Notes: a model not told the origin generated them from the sequence alone. Counted from the stretch's first letter, positions 52,125-61,499 are shown. The stretch: 64,000 bases of DNA from an uncultured Lachnospiraceae bacterium (GCA_946552115.1 CAMNRH010000004.1:51746-115745), one strand, 5' to 3'. Translations and numbers: made by a program.

Positions 52125-53462
52125 ATGGAAGAGGCGCTCATAAAAAGGGTCATGCCCCATAGTATCGAAGCGGAGCAGGCAGTTGTAGGCGCTATGCTGA
52201 TGGATAAGGACGCCATTACAGCGGCCTCTGAAATTATCAGCGGAAAGGATTTTTATCAGACAGCCTATGGGGCTGTCTTTGATTCTGTGCTGGAATTATT
52301 TAATGAGGGAAAGCCGGTGGATTTGGTTACTCTCAAGGAACGGCTGACGGAAAAGGATGTGCCTCCGGAGATTGCAAGTCTTGAATTTGTCAGAGATTTG
52401 CTGGAGTCAACATCGACCTCTGCCAATGCAAGATATTACGCCGAAATTGTAGCGGATAAATCTGTGATGCGCAGGCTGATTAAGCTGAATGATGAAATAT
52501 CGAATCTCTGTTATGCCGGAAAAGAACCTCTTGAGTCGATTCTGGAAACAACGGAAAAATCTGTTTTTGAACTTCTTCAGCGCAGGAACGCGGGGGACTA
52601 TGTTCCGATTAAGGATGTCGTACTAAGTGCGCTTGAGAGAATTGAAAGAGCATCTAAGAATAAAGGGGCCGTGACGGGAATTCCGACAGGCTTTATTGAT
52701 TTGGACTACAAGCTTTCAGGTTTGCAGCCGTCGGATTTGGTGCTGATTGCGGCCAGGCCTTCGATGGGAAAGACGGCGTTTGTCCTGAATATTGCGCAAT
52801 ATGTGGCGTTTAAGAAAGAAAAGGGAGTGGCGGTCTTTTCTTTGGAGATGTCTAAGGAGCAGCTGGTGAACCGGCTTTTTTCTCTGGAATCTCAGGTGGA
52901 TTCGCAGGCAATACGTACTGGTAATCTTAAAGATTCCGATTGGGAAAAGCTGATTGAAGGAGCAGGAATTATCGGGAAGTCGAAGCTGATTATCGATGAT
53001 ACGCCGGGTATCTCCGTATCAGAGCTGCGCTCAAAATGCAGGAAATATAAGCTGGAGCACGATGTACAGCTCATCATCATTGATTATCTGCAGCTGATGA
53101 CCGGAAGTGTGGGAAAACGTCCGGAGTCGAGGCAGCAGGAAATATCGGAGATATCACGTTCCCTGAAAGCTCTTGCAAGGGAACTGAATGTCCCTGTAGT
53201 AGCGCTTTCGCAGCTTAGCCGGGCGGTAGAATCGAGGCCGGACAAGCGCCCGATGCTGTCGGACCTCCGTGAATCGGGCGCTATTGAGCAGGATGCGGAT
53301 GTGGTAATGTTTATTTACCGTGACGAGTATTATAATAAGGACTCCGAATATAAAAAACAGGCGGAGATTATCATCGCAAAACAAAGAAACGGCCCTGTGG
53401 GGACCGTTAATCTGGCATGGCTTGCGGATTATACGAAATTTGCCAATTTAAGCCGGCAGTAG
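52125..53462 (+). CDS. dnaB: Replicative DNA helicase DnaB
   Basis: A 445-residue RecA-type hexameric helicase. The N-terminal domain (about 1-105) begins PHSIEAEQAVVGAMLMD; the linker helix follows; the C-terminal ATPase has Walker A RPSMGKTAF, Walker B LIIIDYLQLM, and the motif LSQLSRAVESRPDKRP. No intein. It is loaded at oriC and unwinds DNA at the fork. The 3' end overlaps the convergent small gene by 15 nt. Confidence 0.97.
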   Translation: MEEALIKRVMPHSIEAEQAVVGAMLMDKDAITAASEIISGKDFYQTAYGAVFDSVLELFNEGKPVDLVTLKERLTEKDVPPEIASLEFVRDLLESTSTSANARYYAEIVADKSVMRRLIKLNDEISNLCYAGKEPLESILETTEKSVFELLQRRNAGDYVPIKDVVLSALERIERASKNKGAVTGIPTGFIDLDYKLSGLQPSDLVLIAARPSMGKTAFVLNIAQYVAFKKEKGVAVFSLEMSKEQLVNRLFSLESQVDSQAIRTGNLKDSDWEKLIEGAGIIGKSKLIIDDTPGISVSELRSKCRKYKLEHDVQLIIIDYLQLMTGSVGKRPESRQQEISEISRSLKALARELNVPVVALSQLSRAVESRPDKRPMLSDLRESGAIEQDADVVMFIYRDEYYNKDSEYKKQAEIIIAKQRNGPVGTVNLAWLADYTKFANLSRQ

Positions 53463-53804
53463 CAGCCGCTTTAGCTTTTCAACCGGACCGCTCTGGGCGG
53501 CAGCCTTTCGAAAGGATTGCTGTTGCCTGATGAGCTGGTCCAGTTTTTTGAATTGCTCTTCTTCCTGACGCTCCTTAGCATCCAAAAGAAAAGACATTTC
53601 CCGGCTGAACATGGCAAGCAGTACTTCGTTATTATTTTCTAAGATACGTTTCATCTGTAATTGCTCTCTTGTTCTTTTAATATCCGGAATCAATCCTTTC
53701 AGCTCTTCAAACGGAATTCCCTGCTCGTACAGCTCCTTGAGGCAGCCATACAGTTTGGCGTCGTCTTTTGTTTCCTTTTTCAGCTGTTCAAGTGCATGAC
53801 TCAT
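53448..53804 (-). CDS. Small hypothetical protein, coiled-coil
   Basis: A 118-residue, highly charged protein with predicted continuous helix: KKETKDDAKLYGCLKELYEQ at the N-terminus, GIPFEELKGLIPDIKRTREQ, and a Glu/Gln/Lys-rich coiled-coil region (about 70-100). I do not recognise a family; the first half is vaguely like helical dimerisation regions of regulators but no HTH is clear. The ATG at 53804 has AAGGGGG upstream. It overlaps the dnaB 3' end and is separated from the ferredoxin gene by a repeat hairpin. Confidence 0.6.
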   Translation of the reverse strand: MSHALEQLKKETKDDAKLYGCLKELYEQGIPFEELKGLIPDIKRTREQLQMKRILENNNEVLLAMFSREMSFLLDAKERQEEEQFKKLDQLIRQQQSFRKAAAQSGPVEKLKRLLLPA

Positions 53805-53905
53805 AATAAAAACCCCCTTATTAGCGAATGCTTGTCTTTTTTCAGATATAGAATAGCACAGGGGAGTGAAAAAGAAAGTCAAAAAAGGTCGTGTAAAATA
53901 AAAAA

Positions 53906-53967
53906 GTTGGGGACTTTTCAAACGGGAATGAGAGATTATTTTCCTCCCCGTTTGAAAAGTCCCCAAC
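53906..53967. repeat. 21-bp perfect inverted repeat with GGGGAC core
   Basis: GTTGGGGACTTTTCAAACGGG (21 nt; shown arms end at 53926) has an exact inverse at 53947-53967, with a 20-nt loop. It lies 14 nt beyond the ferredoxin stop (- strand), where it could terminate that transcript. It shares only TTGGGGAC with the other GGGGACGGG repeats and is a second subtype. Confidence 0.75.
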
Positions 53968-53980
53968 GAGCCAGCTATTT

Positions 53981-54151
53981 TTAGCCCTCGGAAATAGCTC
54001 CTGTTGGGCACTGAGCAGCACATGCGCCACAATCAACACAGGCATCTGCGTCAATCTCATAATGGTTTGCACCCTGAGAAATAGCGCCTACTGGACATTC
54101 TGCTTCGCAAGCTCCACAGCTTACGCATTCATCATTAATTACGTGTGCCAT
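53981..54151 (-). CDS. 2[4Fe-4S] ferredoxin
   Basis: A 56-residue clostridial ferredoxin: two cluster motifs, CVSCGACEAECPVG and CVDCGACAAQCPTG, in a symmetric fold. Low-potential electron carrier in the cytoplasm. It could serve as the ferredoxin partner of the bifurcating complex encoded at 27-34 kb, although many ferredoxins usually exist. AGGAGGTAC precedes the ATG. Monocistronic. Confidence 0.95.
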   Translation of the reverse strand: MAHVINDECVSCGACEAECPVGAISQGANHYEIDADACVDCGACAAQCPTGAISEG

Positions 54152-54328
54152 TGGTATGTACCTCCTTTTTTTCTTTCTCTTATGATAATACAAAAGGCGA
54201 AAATATACAAGCAGAAATCATGGTCTAAATTAAGTACAGAAAAATTTAAGAATTTTTTCACCAAATCACCAAAAAATTGTTGTATAGTGTTTGTTGGCAA
54301 TAATGATTGCTTTAGGGAGGCGTAATGG

Positions 54329-55462
54329 ATGAAAAAATGTAAAAGAATAATTGCTGCCGTACTATGTATGGCAATCGGTATCTGCGGATGTGCTCCGAAA
54401 AAAGAGGAGGAGCATAAGACAGAGGCGGAGAAAAAGCTGGAGACTCCGGTACAGGTGGAGGAAAAGGAATATCAGGAAATGCTGGATATGATAGAGCCGG
54501 CTGCCTACAGGGATATATCCGGACTTAAGCTTGAGCCTGGCTCTTATCTTTCTGTTATCGGGAAAGGAAGCGGCGGTGAATATTGGGATCAGGTAAAAAA
54601 AGGCGCCGAGCAGGCAGCTGCGGATTTGAATGCCGAGCTGGGCTATCAGGGGAAAGATGAGATAAAGGTAACCTACAGCGGCCCCGCGGAGGAGGGAAAT
54701 GTAGACGAGCAGGTGAATATATTAGACGAAGAGCTTGCCAGATATCCGGTTGGACTTAGTATTTCTATAGCGGACGCGAAAGCATGCGGCGTACAGTTTG
54801 ACCTTGCGGCAAGCAACGGGATTCCGATTGTCGCGCTGGATTCGGGAAGCGATTATCAGGGGCTGATGGCTACGGTTTCTACGGATAATCGGGGAACGGC
54901 GCAGATGGCGGCGGAGAAAATGGCCGGTCTAATCGGAAATGAAGGAGAGGTGATTGTTCTCGTGCAGGATTCAAAGTCCATGTCGGCTTTGGAGCGGGAG
55001 AACGGATTTGTGGAAAAGCTTCAGTCCGATTATCCGGAAATCAAAATTGCAGAGATTTACCGTATGGACCAGATGGAGGAAAAACAGAAAGAGATTGCAA
55101 AGAAAAAGAAGCTGGAAAATCCGGAGGAAATATCGGAGGAGGAAATTCTGGATTACATTCTTGAAAAAAACCCGGAGGTAAAAGGAATCTTCGCAACTGA
55201 CGGAACGGCTGTAGAAGCTGCGGTAGAGGCGCTTAACCGGGCAGAAAATGAAACCGCGGCCGTCATAGGGTACGACGGGAACCAGGCCGAGCTTGAAGCG
55301 TTGGAAAACGGAAAAGTAGACGGATTGATCATACAGAATCCTTTCGGCATGGGATATGCGAGTGTTATCGCATCCGCAAGGGCAGCCTTGTCGATGGGAA
55401 ATGAGGCCTATGTCAACACCGGCGCAGCATGGAAAGCGGCGAAGGGGACGGGGGATACGTAG
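54329..55462 (+). CDS. Orphan sugar-binding lipoprotein (periplasmic-binding type I)
   Basis: A 377-residue lipoprotein: lipobox GICGC with C21 lipidated, charged linker, then an RbsB-like fold (YLSVIGKGSGGEYWDQVKKG, SNGIPIVALDSGSDYQG, STDNRGTAQMAAEKM, IFATDGTAVEAAVEAL). A charged insertion of about 25 residues (around 250-275, EKQKEIAKKKKLENPEEISE) interrupts the usual fold. No permease or ATPase gene is adjacent. It is convergent with a sensor-kinase gene, so a sensing role is possible. Its last five codons (GTGDT) are formed by a GGGGACGGG repeat, so the natural C-terminus may have been lost or extended. Confidence 0.83.
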   Translation: MKKCKRIIAAVLCMAIGICGCAPKKEEEHKTEAEKKLETPVQVEEKEYQEMLDMIEPAAYRDISGLKLEPGSYLSVIGKGSGGEYWDQVKKGAEQAAADLNAELGYQGKDEIKVTYSGPAEEGNVDEQVNILDEELARYPVGLSISIADAKACGVQFDLAASNGIPIVALDSGSDYQGLMATVSTDNRGTAQMAAEKMAGLIGNEGEVIVLVQDSKSMSALERENGFVEKLQSDYPEIKIAEIYRMDQMEEKQKEIAKKKKLENPEEISEEEILDYILEKNPEVKGIFATDGTAVEAAVEALNRAENETAAVIGYDGNQAELEALENGKVDGLIIQNPFGMGYASVIASARAALSMGNEAYVNTGAAWKAAKGTGDT

Positions 55463-55547
55463 CTTTCAGCGAGGCTGCCCCGTCCCCAAACGAGCGAAGC
55501 AAAGTTATCATGGGGATACGTAGCTTTCAGCGAGGCTGCCCCGTCCC
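55444..55547. repeat. GGGGACGGG repeat with a 36-bp perfect direct duplication
   Basis: A 36-bp unit at 55451-55486 is repeated exactly at 55512-55547; it begins GGGGATACGTAGC and ends GCCCCGTCCC. The first copy with its GGGGACGG lead forms a hairpin with the CCCCGTCCCC end. The block lies between the convergent lipoprotein and kinase genes; the first copy holds the lipoprotein stop codon, and the second reaches the kinase stop. Confidence 0.75.
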
Positions 55548-56953
55548 TATATCTTTGGCAGAGAGAATATAAATTCTGTCCCGACGCCCTCGGTACTTAT
55601 AACGTTGATATTTTCACCGTGAGCCTGTATTGCTTCTTTCGTAATCGATAGTCCCAGACCGGTTCCTTTTTTGTCTTTTCCGCGGGATAAATCACTTTTA
55701 TAAAAGCGTTCCCAGATTTTATTCAGGGCGTTTCGGGGAATACCGATACCATTATCTTTAATTGAGGTGTAGACTTTATCCCCACGCTCGGTTGTCTCAA
55801 TGGTAATTATCGAGTCGGCGTCGCTGAATTTGATTGCATTATCCAGCAGGTTGTGTAAAACCTGCTGAATTTTACGCCGGTCTGCCATGACCTTGAGGTT
55901 TTTTGTGGCAAAAAGAAGCTCTATGGATATTTTTTTTTGTTTACAGCGTACTTCAAATGATTCCGCCACTTTTTTTATCATTTCATGAATATCAAAGGGC
56001 TCTTTATTAAGAAGCAGATTCTTTGTATCAAACTCATTCAGGGTAAGCAAATCCTCCGTTAAATCGGTCAGTCTTTCTGTTTCAAAAAGAATGATTTTTA
56101 AATATTTTTCCTGAAGCTCAGGAGGGATAGTGCCGTCTATGATTGCCTCGGCATATCCTTTGATGGAGGTGAGCGGAGAGCGGAAATCGTGGGATACGTT
56201 TGCCACGAATTTTTTCTGATAGTCCTCCATATCCTTAAGCTGAGAAGACATGTAATTGAGAGAGGCCGACAGATAACCCATCTCATCCTCTGTGTTTACC
56301 GGAATTTCGTAATCCAGATTGCCGAAAGCGTACTGCTTGGCAGCTTCGGTAATAAGGCTTAGGGGCCGGTATACGAGAAATTGAAAAGCGAGCAATATAA
56401 CAAAGGAGAGGCCGTATACAACAAAGAGTGTGATAAAGGCGGCCCGCATCAGAACCTCTAAGGCCTTATCAAGATCGGCGGTATTTTTATGGATCAGAAG
56501 ATACCCCTGAGGCAGGAAATCCTGAACGACAGGGGCAATTACAGTAATCACGTCATTGTCAAAGATACCGTGATAATCACCGAGCAGATATTGGGAATTG
56601 CCTGCTTCTGCCGGATTGAAAGCTTCAATTACTGACGGAGCAGGAGGAAAATCCTCAGACTGTGCGGAGGTAATGAGATTTCCCTCTCTGTCTACGAACC
56701 AGACTGCGGCGTCCAGATGTGTCTCCATTCCGCTGAGCTGCATATGGACGTCGCTGAGCGTAAGATGCTCTGAAAAATATCCGGGCAGATAATCGGAAGC
56801 GACAAGGCTTGCTTCTCTGTACAAAGAGGAGGAAGCAGAACGCCTCAAAGGTCCGGATGCCAGTCCGGGAGTCAGCGTCGCCGCAGTAAACAGGCTTAAA
56901 AATCCAAAAATGATATATATGATAATGAATTTGATATAGAGTGTGCTTTTCAT
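55547..56953 (-). CDS. Membrane sensor histidine kinase
   Basis: A 468-residue kinase: helix about 8-30, extracytoplasmic sensor region (about 31-165), second helix about 167-190, HAMP domain, dimerisation box VSHDFRSPLTSIKGY with phospho-acceptor H255, and an HATPase domain with the N box (LDNAIKFSD), DNGIGIP and GTGLGLSI. It pairs with the response regulator 13 nt upstream in the same operon. The ligand of the sensor domain is unknown; the convergent orphan sugar-binding lipoprotein is a neighbour worth considering. Confidence 0.93.
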   Translation of the reverse strand: MKSTLYIKFIIIYIIFGFLSLFTAATLTPGLASGPLRRSASSSLYREASLVASDYLPGYFSEHLTLSDVHMQLSGMETHLDAAVWFVDREGNLITSAQSEDFPPAPSVIEAFNPAEAGNSQYLLGDYHGIFDNDVITVIAPVVQDFLPQGYLLIHKNTADLDKALEVLMRAAFITLFVVYGLSFVILLAFQFLVYRPLSLITEAAKQYAFGNLDYEIPVNTEDEMGYLSASLNYMSSQLKDMEDYQKKFVANVSHDFRSPLTSIKGYAEAIIDGTIPPELQEKYLKIILFETERLTDLTEDLLTLNEFDTKNLLLNKEPFDIHEMIKKVAESFEVRCKQKKISIELLFATKNLKVMADRRKIQQVLHNLLDNAIKFSDADSIITIETTERGDKVYTSIKDNGIGIPRNALNKIWERFYKSDLSRGKDKKGTGLGLSITKEAIQAHGENINVISTEGVGTEFIFSLPKI

Positions 56954-56966
56954 GAAAAGCTCCTTT

Positions 56967-57671
56967 TTATTTTACTTCGAATTTATAACCGATTCCCCAT
57001 ACAGTAGCAAGGCTCCAGCCGTTGTGGTCCTTGACCTTTTCGCGGATTCGCTTGATATGGACGTCGACGGTCCGTGTATCTCCGATGTATTCATAGCCCC
57101 AGATTTGGTCCAGAAGCTGTTCCCTTGTAAAAACCTGATTCGGGGAGGCCGCAAGGAAATACAAAAGCTCCAGCTCTTTCGGGGGCATTTCCACGCTGCG
57201 CCCGTCCACAATTACAGAATAATTTGTAAGGTTAATTGTAATTCCGGGATATTCTACGCGTTTTCCCCTGTATCCGGAGGCCTCCTCCGGTTTCGGAGTA
57301 TTCTGATAGCGCCTGAGTACGGCCTTGACACGTGCGACAAGCTCTTTGGAGTCAAACGGCTTCATAATATAATCATCGGCGCCCAGCTCCAGACCTAAAA
57401 CCTTGTCAAAAACCTCTCCCTTTGCCGAGAGCATAATAATCGGAACCGCGGAGCGGGTTCTTATCTCGCGGCAGACCTGGTAGCCGTCGATGCCCGGGAG
57501 CATAAGATCCAGAAGAATCAGGTTCGGCTGATAGGTGTCAAAGGCAACAAGCGCCTCCTCTCCGTCATGTACCATCATTGTGTCAAAGCATTCTTTTGTA
57601 AGATACAGAGAGATAAGCTCTGCAATATTTTCGTCGTCGTCTACAATTAAGATTTTTTGTTTGTTTACCAT
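56967..57671 (-). CDS. OmpR/PhoB-family response regulator
   Basis: A 234-residue regulator: receiver domain with acidic pocket DDDEN and phospho-acceptor D55 (LLDLMLPG), conserved K in MKPF, and a C-terminal winged-helix domain (FTREQLLDQIWGYEY, then RTVDVHIKRIREK). Encoded between mutS2 and the kinase on the - strand, all in the same direction with gaps of 24 and 13 nt, so the three are probably co-transcribed. Confidence 0.95.
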   Translation of the reverse strand: MVNKQKILIVDDDENIAELISLYLTKECFDTMMVHDGEEALVAFDTYQPNLILLDLMLPGIDGYQVCREIRTRSAVPIIMLSAKGEVFDKVLGLELGADDYIMKPFDSKELVARVKAVLRRYQNTPKPEEASGYRGKRVEYPGITINLTNYSVIVDGRSVEMPPKELELLYFLAASPNQVFTREQLLDQIWGYEYIGDTRTVDVHIKRIREKVKDHNGWSLATVWGIGYKFEVK

Positions 57672-57695
57672 TATTGTCCTCCATGTCAGAAAAAT

Positions 57696-60071
57696 CTATT
57701 TTAGCTCTGCAATTGTAACGCCTGCGTCTCCTTCGCCGAAAGCTCCAAGGCGGAAAGCTTTTATATGCTTTTGGCGTTTCAGATAGCTGTGGATGCCGCT
57801 TCTTAAAGCGCCGGTTCCTTTTCCGTGAACGATGCGGACTGACGTTAAATGTGCAAGGCTTGCATCGTCCAAATACTTGTCAAGCTCTGCAATTGCCTCA
57901 TCGACGGTTTTGCCAAGCAGATTGATTTCCGGGCTTACGGAGAGGGATTTCCCCATCTTCATTTTACCTTTTCCGGTCTGTCTTGCCGTCTTTTTCAGGT
58001 AAGCGGGTTTTTCCTCGATGATTTCCAGGTCGGAAAAAGGAACCTGAGAGCGGAGAATTCCCATCTGCACCGTTACATTCCCTTTGGAATCCGGGACAGA
58101 AGAGACGGTTCCGGTCAGATTCATGCTTAGAACTTTTACTGTCTCGCCGGGTTTGAAATCCCCGGGCTTGTGTATCTTTTTCGGAGTCTGAGGCTCTGCT
58201 TTCATGCCAGAGCGGGCAGCCTCCATTTTTTTGCGGAGTTTTTCCCTCTCTTTTTCCATCTCGGCTGCGGAGATAGATTCCTTTCCGAATTTGTGAAAGC
58301 TGCGTATCGTTTCGTCTGCGGTTTCCTTTGCCTCGGCCAATATAGCGTGAGCCTTTTCGTTTGCCTCGCGCAGAATACGTTCTCTTTGTTCCTCTAATTT
58401 TTTGTGCTTGTTTTCAGTCTCCTGCTTCAGACGTTCCAGTTCACGTCTGTAGGAGGCGATCTGCGCCTGCTCCTTTTCGATGGTTCGCCTGCTGGTTTCA
58501 AGGTCTGTCAGTAAATCCTCAAAGGATTCATCCTGCTCGCTTAAGCGGGAACGGGCGTCCCGAATAATATTCTCCGGAAGTCCCAGCTTTCCGGCGATAG
58601 CGAAAGCGTTGCTTTTCCCCGGAATACCAATCAGCAGATGATAGGTCGGACGCAGCGTTTCTACATCGAATTCACAGCATGCATTTTCTACTCCGGGGGT
58701 AGTGAGCGCATAAACCTTAAGCTCGCTGTAATGGGTCGTAGCCATTGTACGGATACCCCGCTCATGAAGATACTGCAGGATAGAGGTGGCAAGTGCGGCG
58801 CCCTCGGCAGGGTCTGTTCCGGCCCCCAGCTCGTCAAAAAGAACAAGGGAATTTTCATCAATTTTTTTTAAAAACGATACAATATTTGTCATATGCGAGG
58901 AAAATGTACTCAGGCTTTGTTCAATGCTCTGTTCATCTCCGATGTCTGCGTAAATGTCGGAAAATACGGCAAGCTCCGAGCGGTCCAGCGCCGGAATATG
59001 AAGTCCGGCCTGCCCCATCAGGCTGAAAAGGCCGACAGTTTTTAAGGAAACCGTTTTTCCGCCCGTATTCGGACCGGTAACAATCAGAAGGTCAAAAGTA
59101 TCACCCAGAGTAAGGGTAATCGGCACAACACTTTTTTTGTCCAAAAGGGGGTGCCGTCCTTCCCGAATACGGATTCTTTTTTCAGTATTAAAGAGCGGAC
59201 GGCTTGCATTCATATCGAGAGCAAGAGCTCCCCGGGCAAAAATAAAGTCCAGAGCGGTCAATATCGTATAATCCGTACGGATGCTCTCAATATATTCGGC
59301 AGTATCTTCGCTTAGACGCGCAAGCACAGCCTGTATCTCCTCCTGCTCTTTCCCGTAAAGCTCCTTTAAATCATTATTTAATTTTACAACAGCCATCGGC
59401 TCAATGAACAATGTAGAGCCGGTGGAGGACTGGTCATGAATCATACCGGATACCTGACTTCTGTACTCCGCTTTTACGGGAAGACAGTAGCGGTCTCCGC
59501 GCATCGTAATAATAGCGTCCTGCAGACAGGTGCGCAGAGAGCCGTTTACCATGCCGGAAAGGGTAGTATGAACCTTGTCGTTCATCTGTCCGATCTGCCG
59601 GCGGATGTGTTTAAGGGCCGGGCTTGCGTCATCGCTGATTTCGTCCTCCTCAAGGATACACCGGCGTATTTCTTTCGTCAGCACCGCGACGGGGATAAGC
59701 TGTGAGAAATAAGAATCAAGACAGTCCTCAGGTGTATCGGCATTGTCATGACGGCCGTAAGTCTTTGCGCGTCCTGCGGCTTCGAGAAGCCTGCAGATAC
59801 GAAGCAGCTCGCCGCTCCCTAATACGCCCCCGATTTCCAGACGGCGGAGGGAATCATTTACCGGATTTACACCGCCGAAAGAGGGACGTCCCTTTTTTAC
59901 GATGCGTGTAAATGCAGCGGCGGTCTCCTCCTGCGCGGCGTCTATTGTTTCAATATCCGTATGAGGCTTTAATTTTCGGCAGCGCTCCTTTCCGCTGAAA
60001 GAAGAGGCGTGTTCGGTTAAAAGCTCTATGATTTTGTCATATTCTAATTTTGTTAATGTTTTTTTATTCAT
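57696..60071 (-). CDS. mutS2: MutS2 (endonuclease MutS2 / ribosome-collision factor)
   Basis: A 791-residue MutS2: no mismatch-recognition domain, core and lever helices (about 1-300), ATPase with Walker A TGPNTGGKT near residue 335, LFDELGAGTDP as Walker B, a long coiled coil (about 510-620), a KOW-like segment (about 640-690), and a C-terminal Smr domain (about 710-791) with LLGKTVDEA and VHGKG. In Firmicutes it suppresses recombination and splits collided ribosomes. First gene of the mutS2-regulator-kinase run. Complete. Confidence 0.95.
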   Translation of the reverse strand: MNKKTLTKLEYDKIIELLTEHASSFSGKERCRKLKPHTDIETIDAAQEETAAAFTRIVKKGRPSFGGVNPVNDSLRRLEIGGVLGSGELLRICRLLEAAGRAKTYGRHDNADTPEDCLDSYFSQLIPVAVLTKEIRRCILEEDEISDDASPALKHIRRQIGQMNDKVHTTLSGMVNGSLRTCLQDAIITMRGDRYCLPVKAEYRSQVSGMIHDQSSTGSTLFIEPMAVVKLNNDLKELYGKEQEEIQAVLARLSEDTAEYIESIRTDYTILTALDFIFARGALALDMNASRPLFNTEKRIRIREGRHPLLDKKSVVPITLTLGDTFDLLIVTGPNTGGKTVSLKTVGLFSLMGQAGLHIPALDRSELAVFSDIYADIGDEQSIEQSLSTFSSHMTNIVSFLKKIDENSLVLFDELGAGTDPAEGAALATSILQYLHERGIRTMATTHYSELKVYALTTPGVENACCEFDVETLRPTYHLLIGIPGKSNAFAIAGKLGLPENIIRDARSRLSEQDESFEDLLTDLETSRRTIEKEQAQIASYRRELERLKQETENKHKKLEEQRERILREANEKAHAILAEAKETADETIRSFHKFGKESISAAEMEKEREKLRKKMEAARSGMKAEPQTPKKIHKPGDFKPGETVKVLSMNLTGTVSSVPDSKGNVTVQMGILRSQVPFSDLEIIEEKPAYLKKTARQTGKGKMKMGKSLSVSPEINLLGKTVDEAIAELDKYLDDASLAHLTSVRIVHGKGTGALRSGIHSYLKRQKHIKAFRLGAFGEGDAGVTIAELK

Positions 60072-60125
60072 TTTATCACCCAGACTTATTTTAACCTATT
60101 TACAGTGTAAAGAAAAGGATAAATA

Positions 60126-60154
60126 TTGAACATTTCCGGGCTATCATGTATACT
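60126..60154 (+). promoter_or_regulatory. Promoter of the HtrA-like/YhaM/RlmD run
   Basis: TTGAAC (60126-60131), exactly 17 nt, TATACT (60149-60154), 32 nt before the ATG; GGAGAACGG is the ribosome site. Confidence 0.75.
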
Positions 60155-60185
60155 TATAAAAGGAGCGTAAAGGAGAACGGTCGGT

Positions 60186-61499
60186 ATGGAAGAACGGAAA
60201 GTCCCGGAAGAAGAACAGAAAGATTCGGAAGAGGAATATTCTTTTTTACAGGAAGTTATTAAGGATGAAACGGGCGGGAAAAAATTAAGAAGCAGAATTT
60301 TGCATATGATAGCACTTGGCTCAGTGTTCGGGGTTGTCACGTGCTTCAGTTTTAGCGTGTCAAAACCGTGGATAGAGAATAAGCTGGGGGGAGACCCCGA
60401 GCAGGTTACGATCCCAAAGGATGAAGAAGAGGACGGGGAGGAAAATGCAGAAGGCGGTACGGAGGCCGTAAAGGAGGATTCATCCGCGCAGCCGGATACG
60501 CCGGAGCCGGAGGAAAAAACGGCTCCTGATTCCGAGAGTTACCGTCAGATGCTCCAATCCCTGAAAGAGGTTGCGAAAGATTCGGCGGACAGTATTGTAG
60601 AGATTACCGGTCTGGAGGAAAAGGATGTATGGGAGGATGAGCTCCGCAGCAGCAGACAGAGCATTTCCGGAGTGATTGTAGCAGATAACGGACAGGAGCT
60701 TTTGATACTGGGGAAAATATGTCCGGTGAAGAACGCGAAGCATATTCGTGTGACATTTTTCGGAGGCGACAGCTATGACGCCACTGTAAAGGCAAGCGAC
60801 AGGAATCTTGGGCTGTCTGTTTATGCGGTGGCCCGTTCCGGAATTTCAGAAGAGATGTGGACCAAAATAGATACGGCGGCGCTTGGAAATTCTAATCTGG
60901 TCAATATAGGAGATACGGTGATTGTATATGGGAAGCCTTTCGGCTATTCAAACGCATATACTTATGGAGTTATTTCGACAGAGAGGGCCAATATCAATCT
61001 GTCCGACGGTCAGTACGAGGCAGTGTATACCGACATTTCAGGTACGGACGGGGCAAGCGGAGTGCTGATGAATATACGGGGCGAGGTGATTGCGATTGTC
61101 GACCAGACACTTTTGGAGGAGGACAGCCGGAGCCAGATTGCCGGTTATGGTATTTCTGACATTAAGGATGTGATAGAGCTGTTGTCAAATGGACAGAGTG
61201 TGCCGTATATCGGAATCCGCGGAATGGATGTTACGGAGGATATGGAATCTCAGGGGCTTCCGAAAGGAGTTTATGTAAAAACCGTAGAGACGGATTCTCC
61301 GGCGATGGCTGCAGGTATCCAGAACGGAGATATTATTACTGCGGTTGACGATGCAGAGATTGTAGATATTGCAGGGTATCATAAGCTTTTGATGCGGAAA
61401 TCACAGGGAAACAGGATCGTTTTTAAGGGATGCCGTCAGGGGACAGGCGGAGAATATGTAGATATTAATTTTTCGGTTACTGTAGGCACGAAGAAATAA
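60186..61499 (+). CDS. HtrA-like trypsin-fold/PDZ membrane protein, probable pseudoprotease
   Basis: A 437-residue protein: acidic cytoplasmic N-terminus (1-38), one membrane helix (about 40-60), an acidic Glu/Pro-rich linker (about 65-115), a trypsin-like domain (about 135-325) and a C-terminal PDZ domain (about 335-435, with GVYVKTVETDSPAMAAGIQN). The HtrA fold is recognisable (ISGVIVADNG, NIGDTVIVYGKPFGY) but the active site is altered. Where HtrA has TNxHVV the sequence reads KICPV (C179); where it has TDLAV it reads RNLGL (N207); GNSGGPL is DGASGVL, shortened by one residue. Without His and Asp, proteolysis is unlikely; a scaffold or sensor role is my inference. Confidence 0.8.
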   Translation: MEERKVPEEEQKDSEEEYSFLQEVIKDETGGKKLRSRILHMIALGSVFGVVTCFSFSVSKPWIENKLGGDPEQVTIPKDEEEDGEENAEGGTEAVKEDSSAQPDTPEPEEKTAPDSESYRQMLQSLKEVAKDSADSIVEITGLEEKDVWEDELRSSRQSISGVIVADNGQELLILGKICPVKNAKHIRVTFFGGDSYDATVKASDRNLGLSVYAVARSGISEEMWTKIDTAALGNSNLVNIGDTVIVYGKPFGYSNAYTYGVISTERANINLSDGQYEAVYTDISGTDGASGVLMNIRGEVIAIVDQTLLEEDSRSQIAGYGISDIKDVIELLSNGQSVPYIGIRGMDVTEDMESQGLPKGVYVKTVETDSPAMAAGIQNGDIITAVDDAEIVDIAGYHKLLMRKSQGNRIVFKGCRQGTGGEYVDINFSVTVGTKK

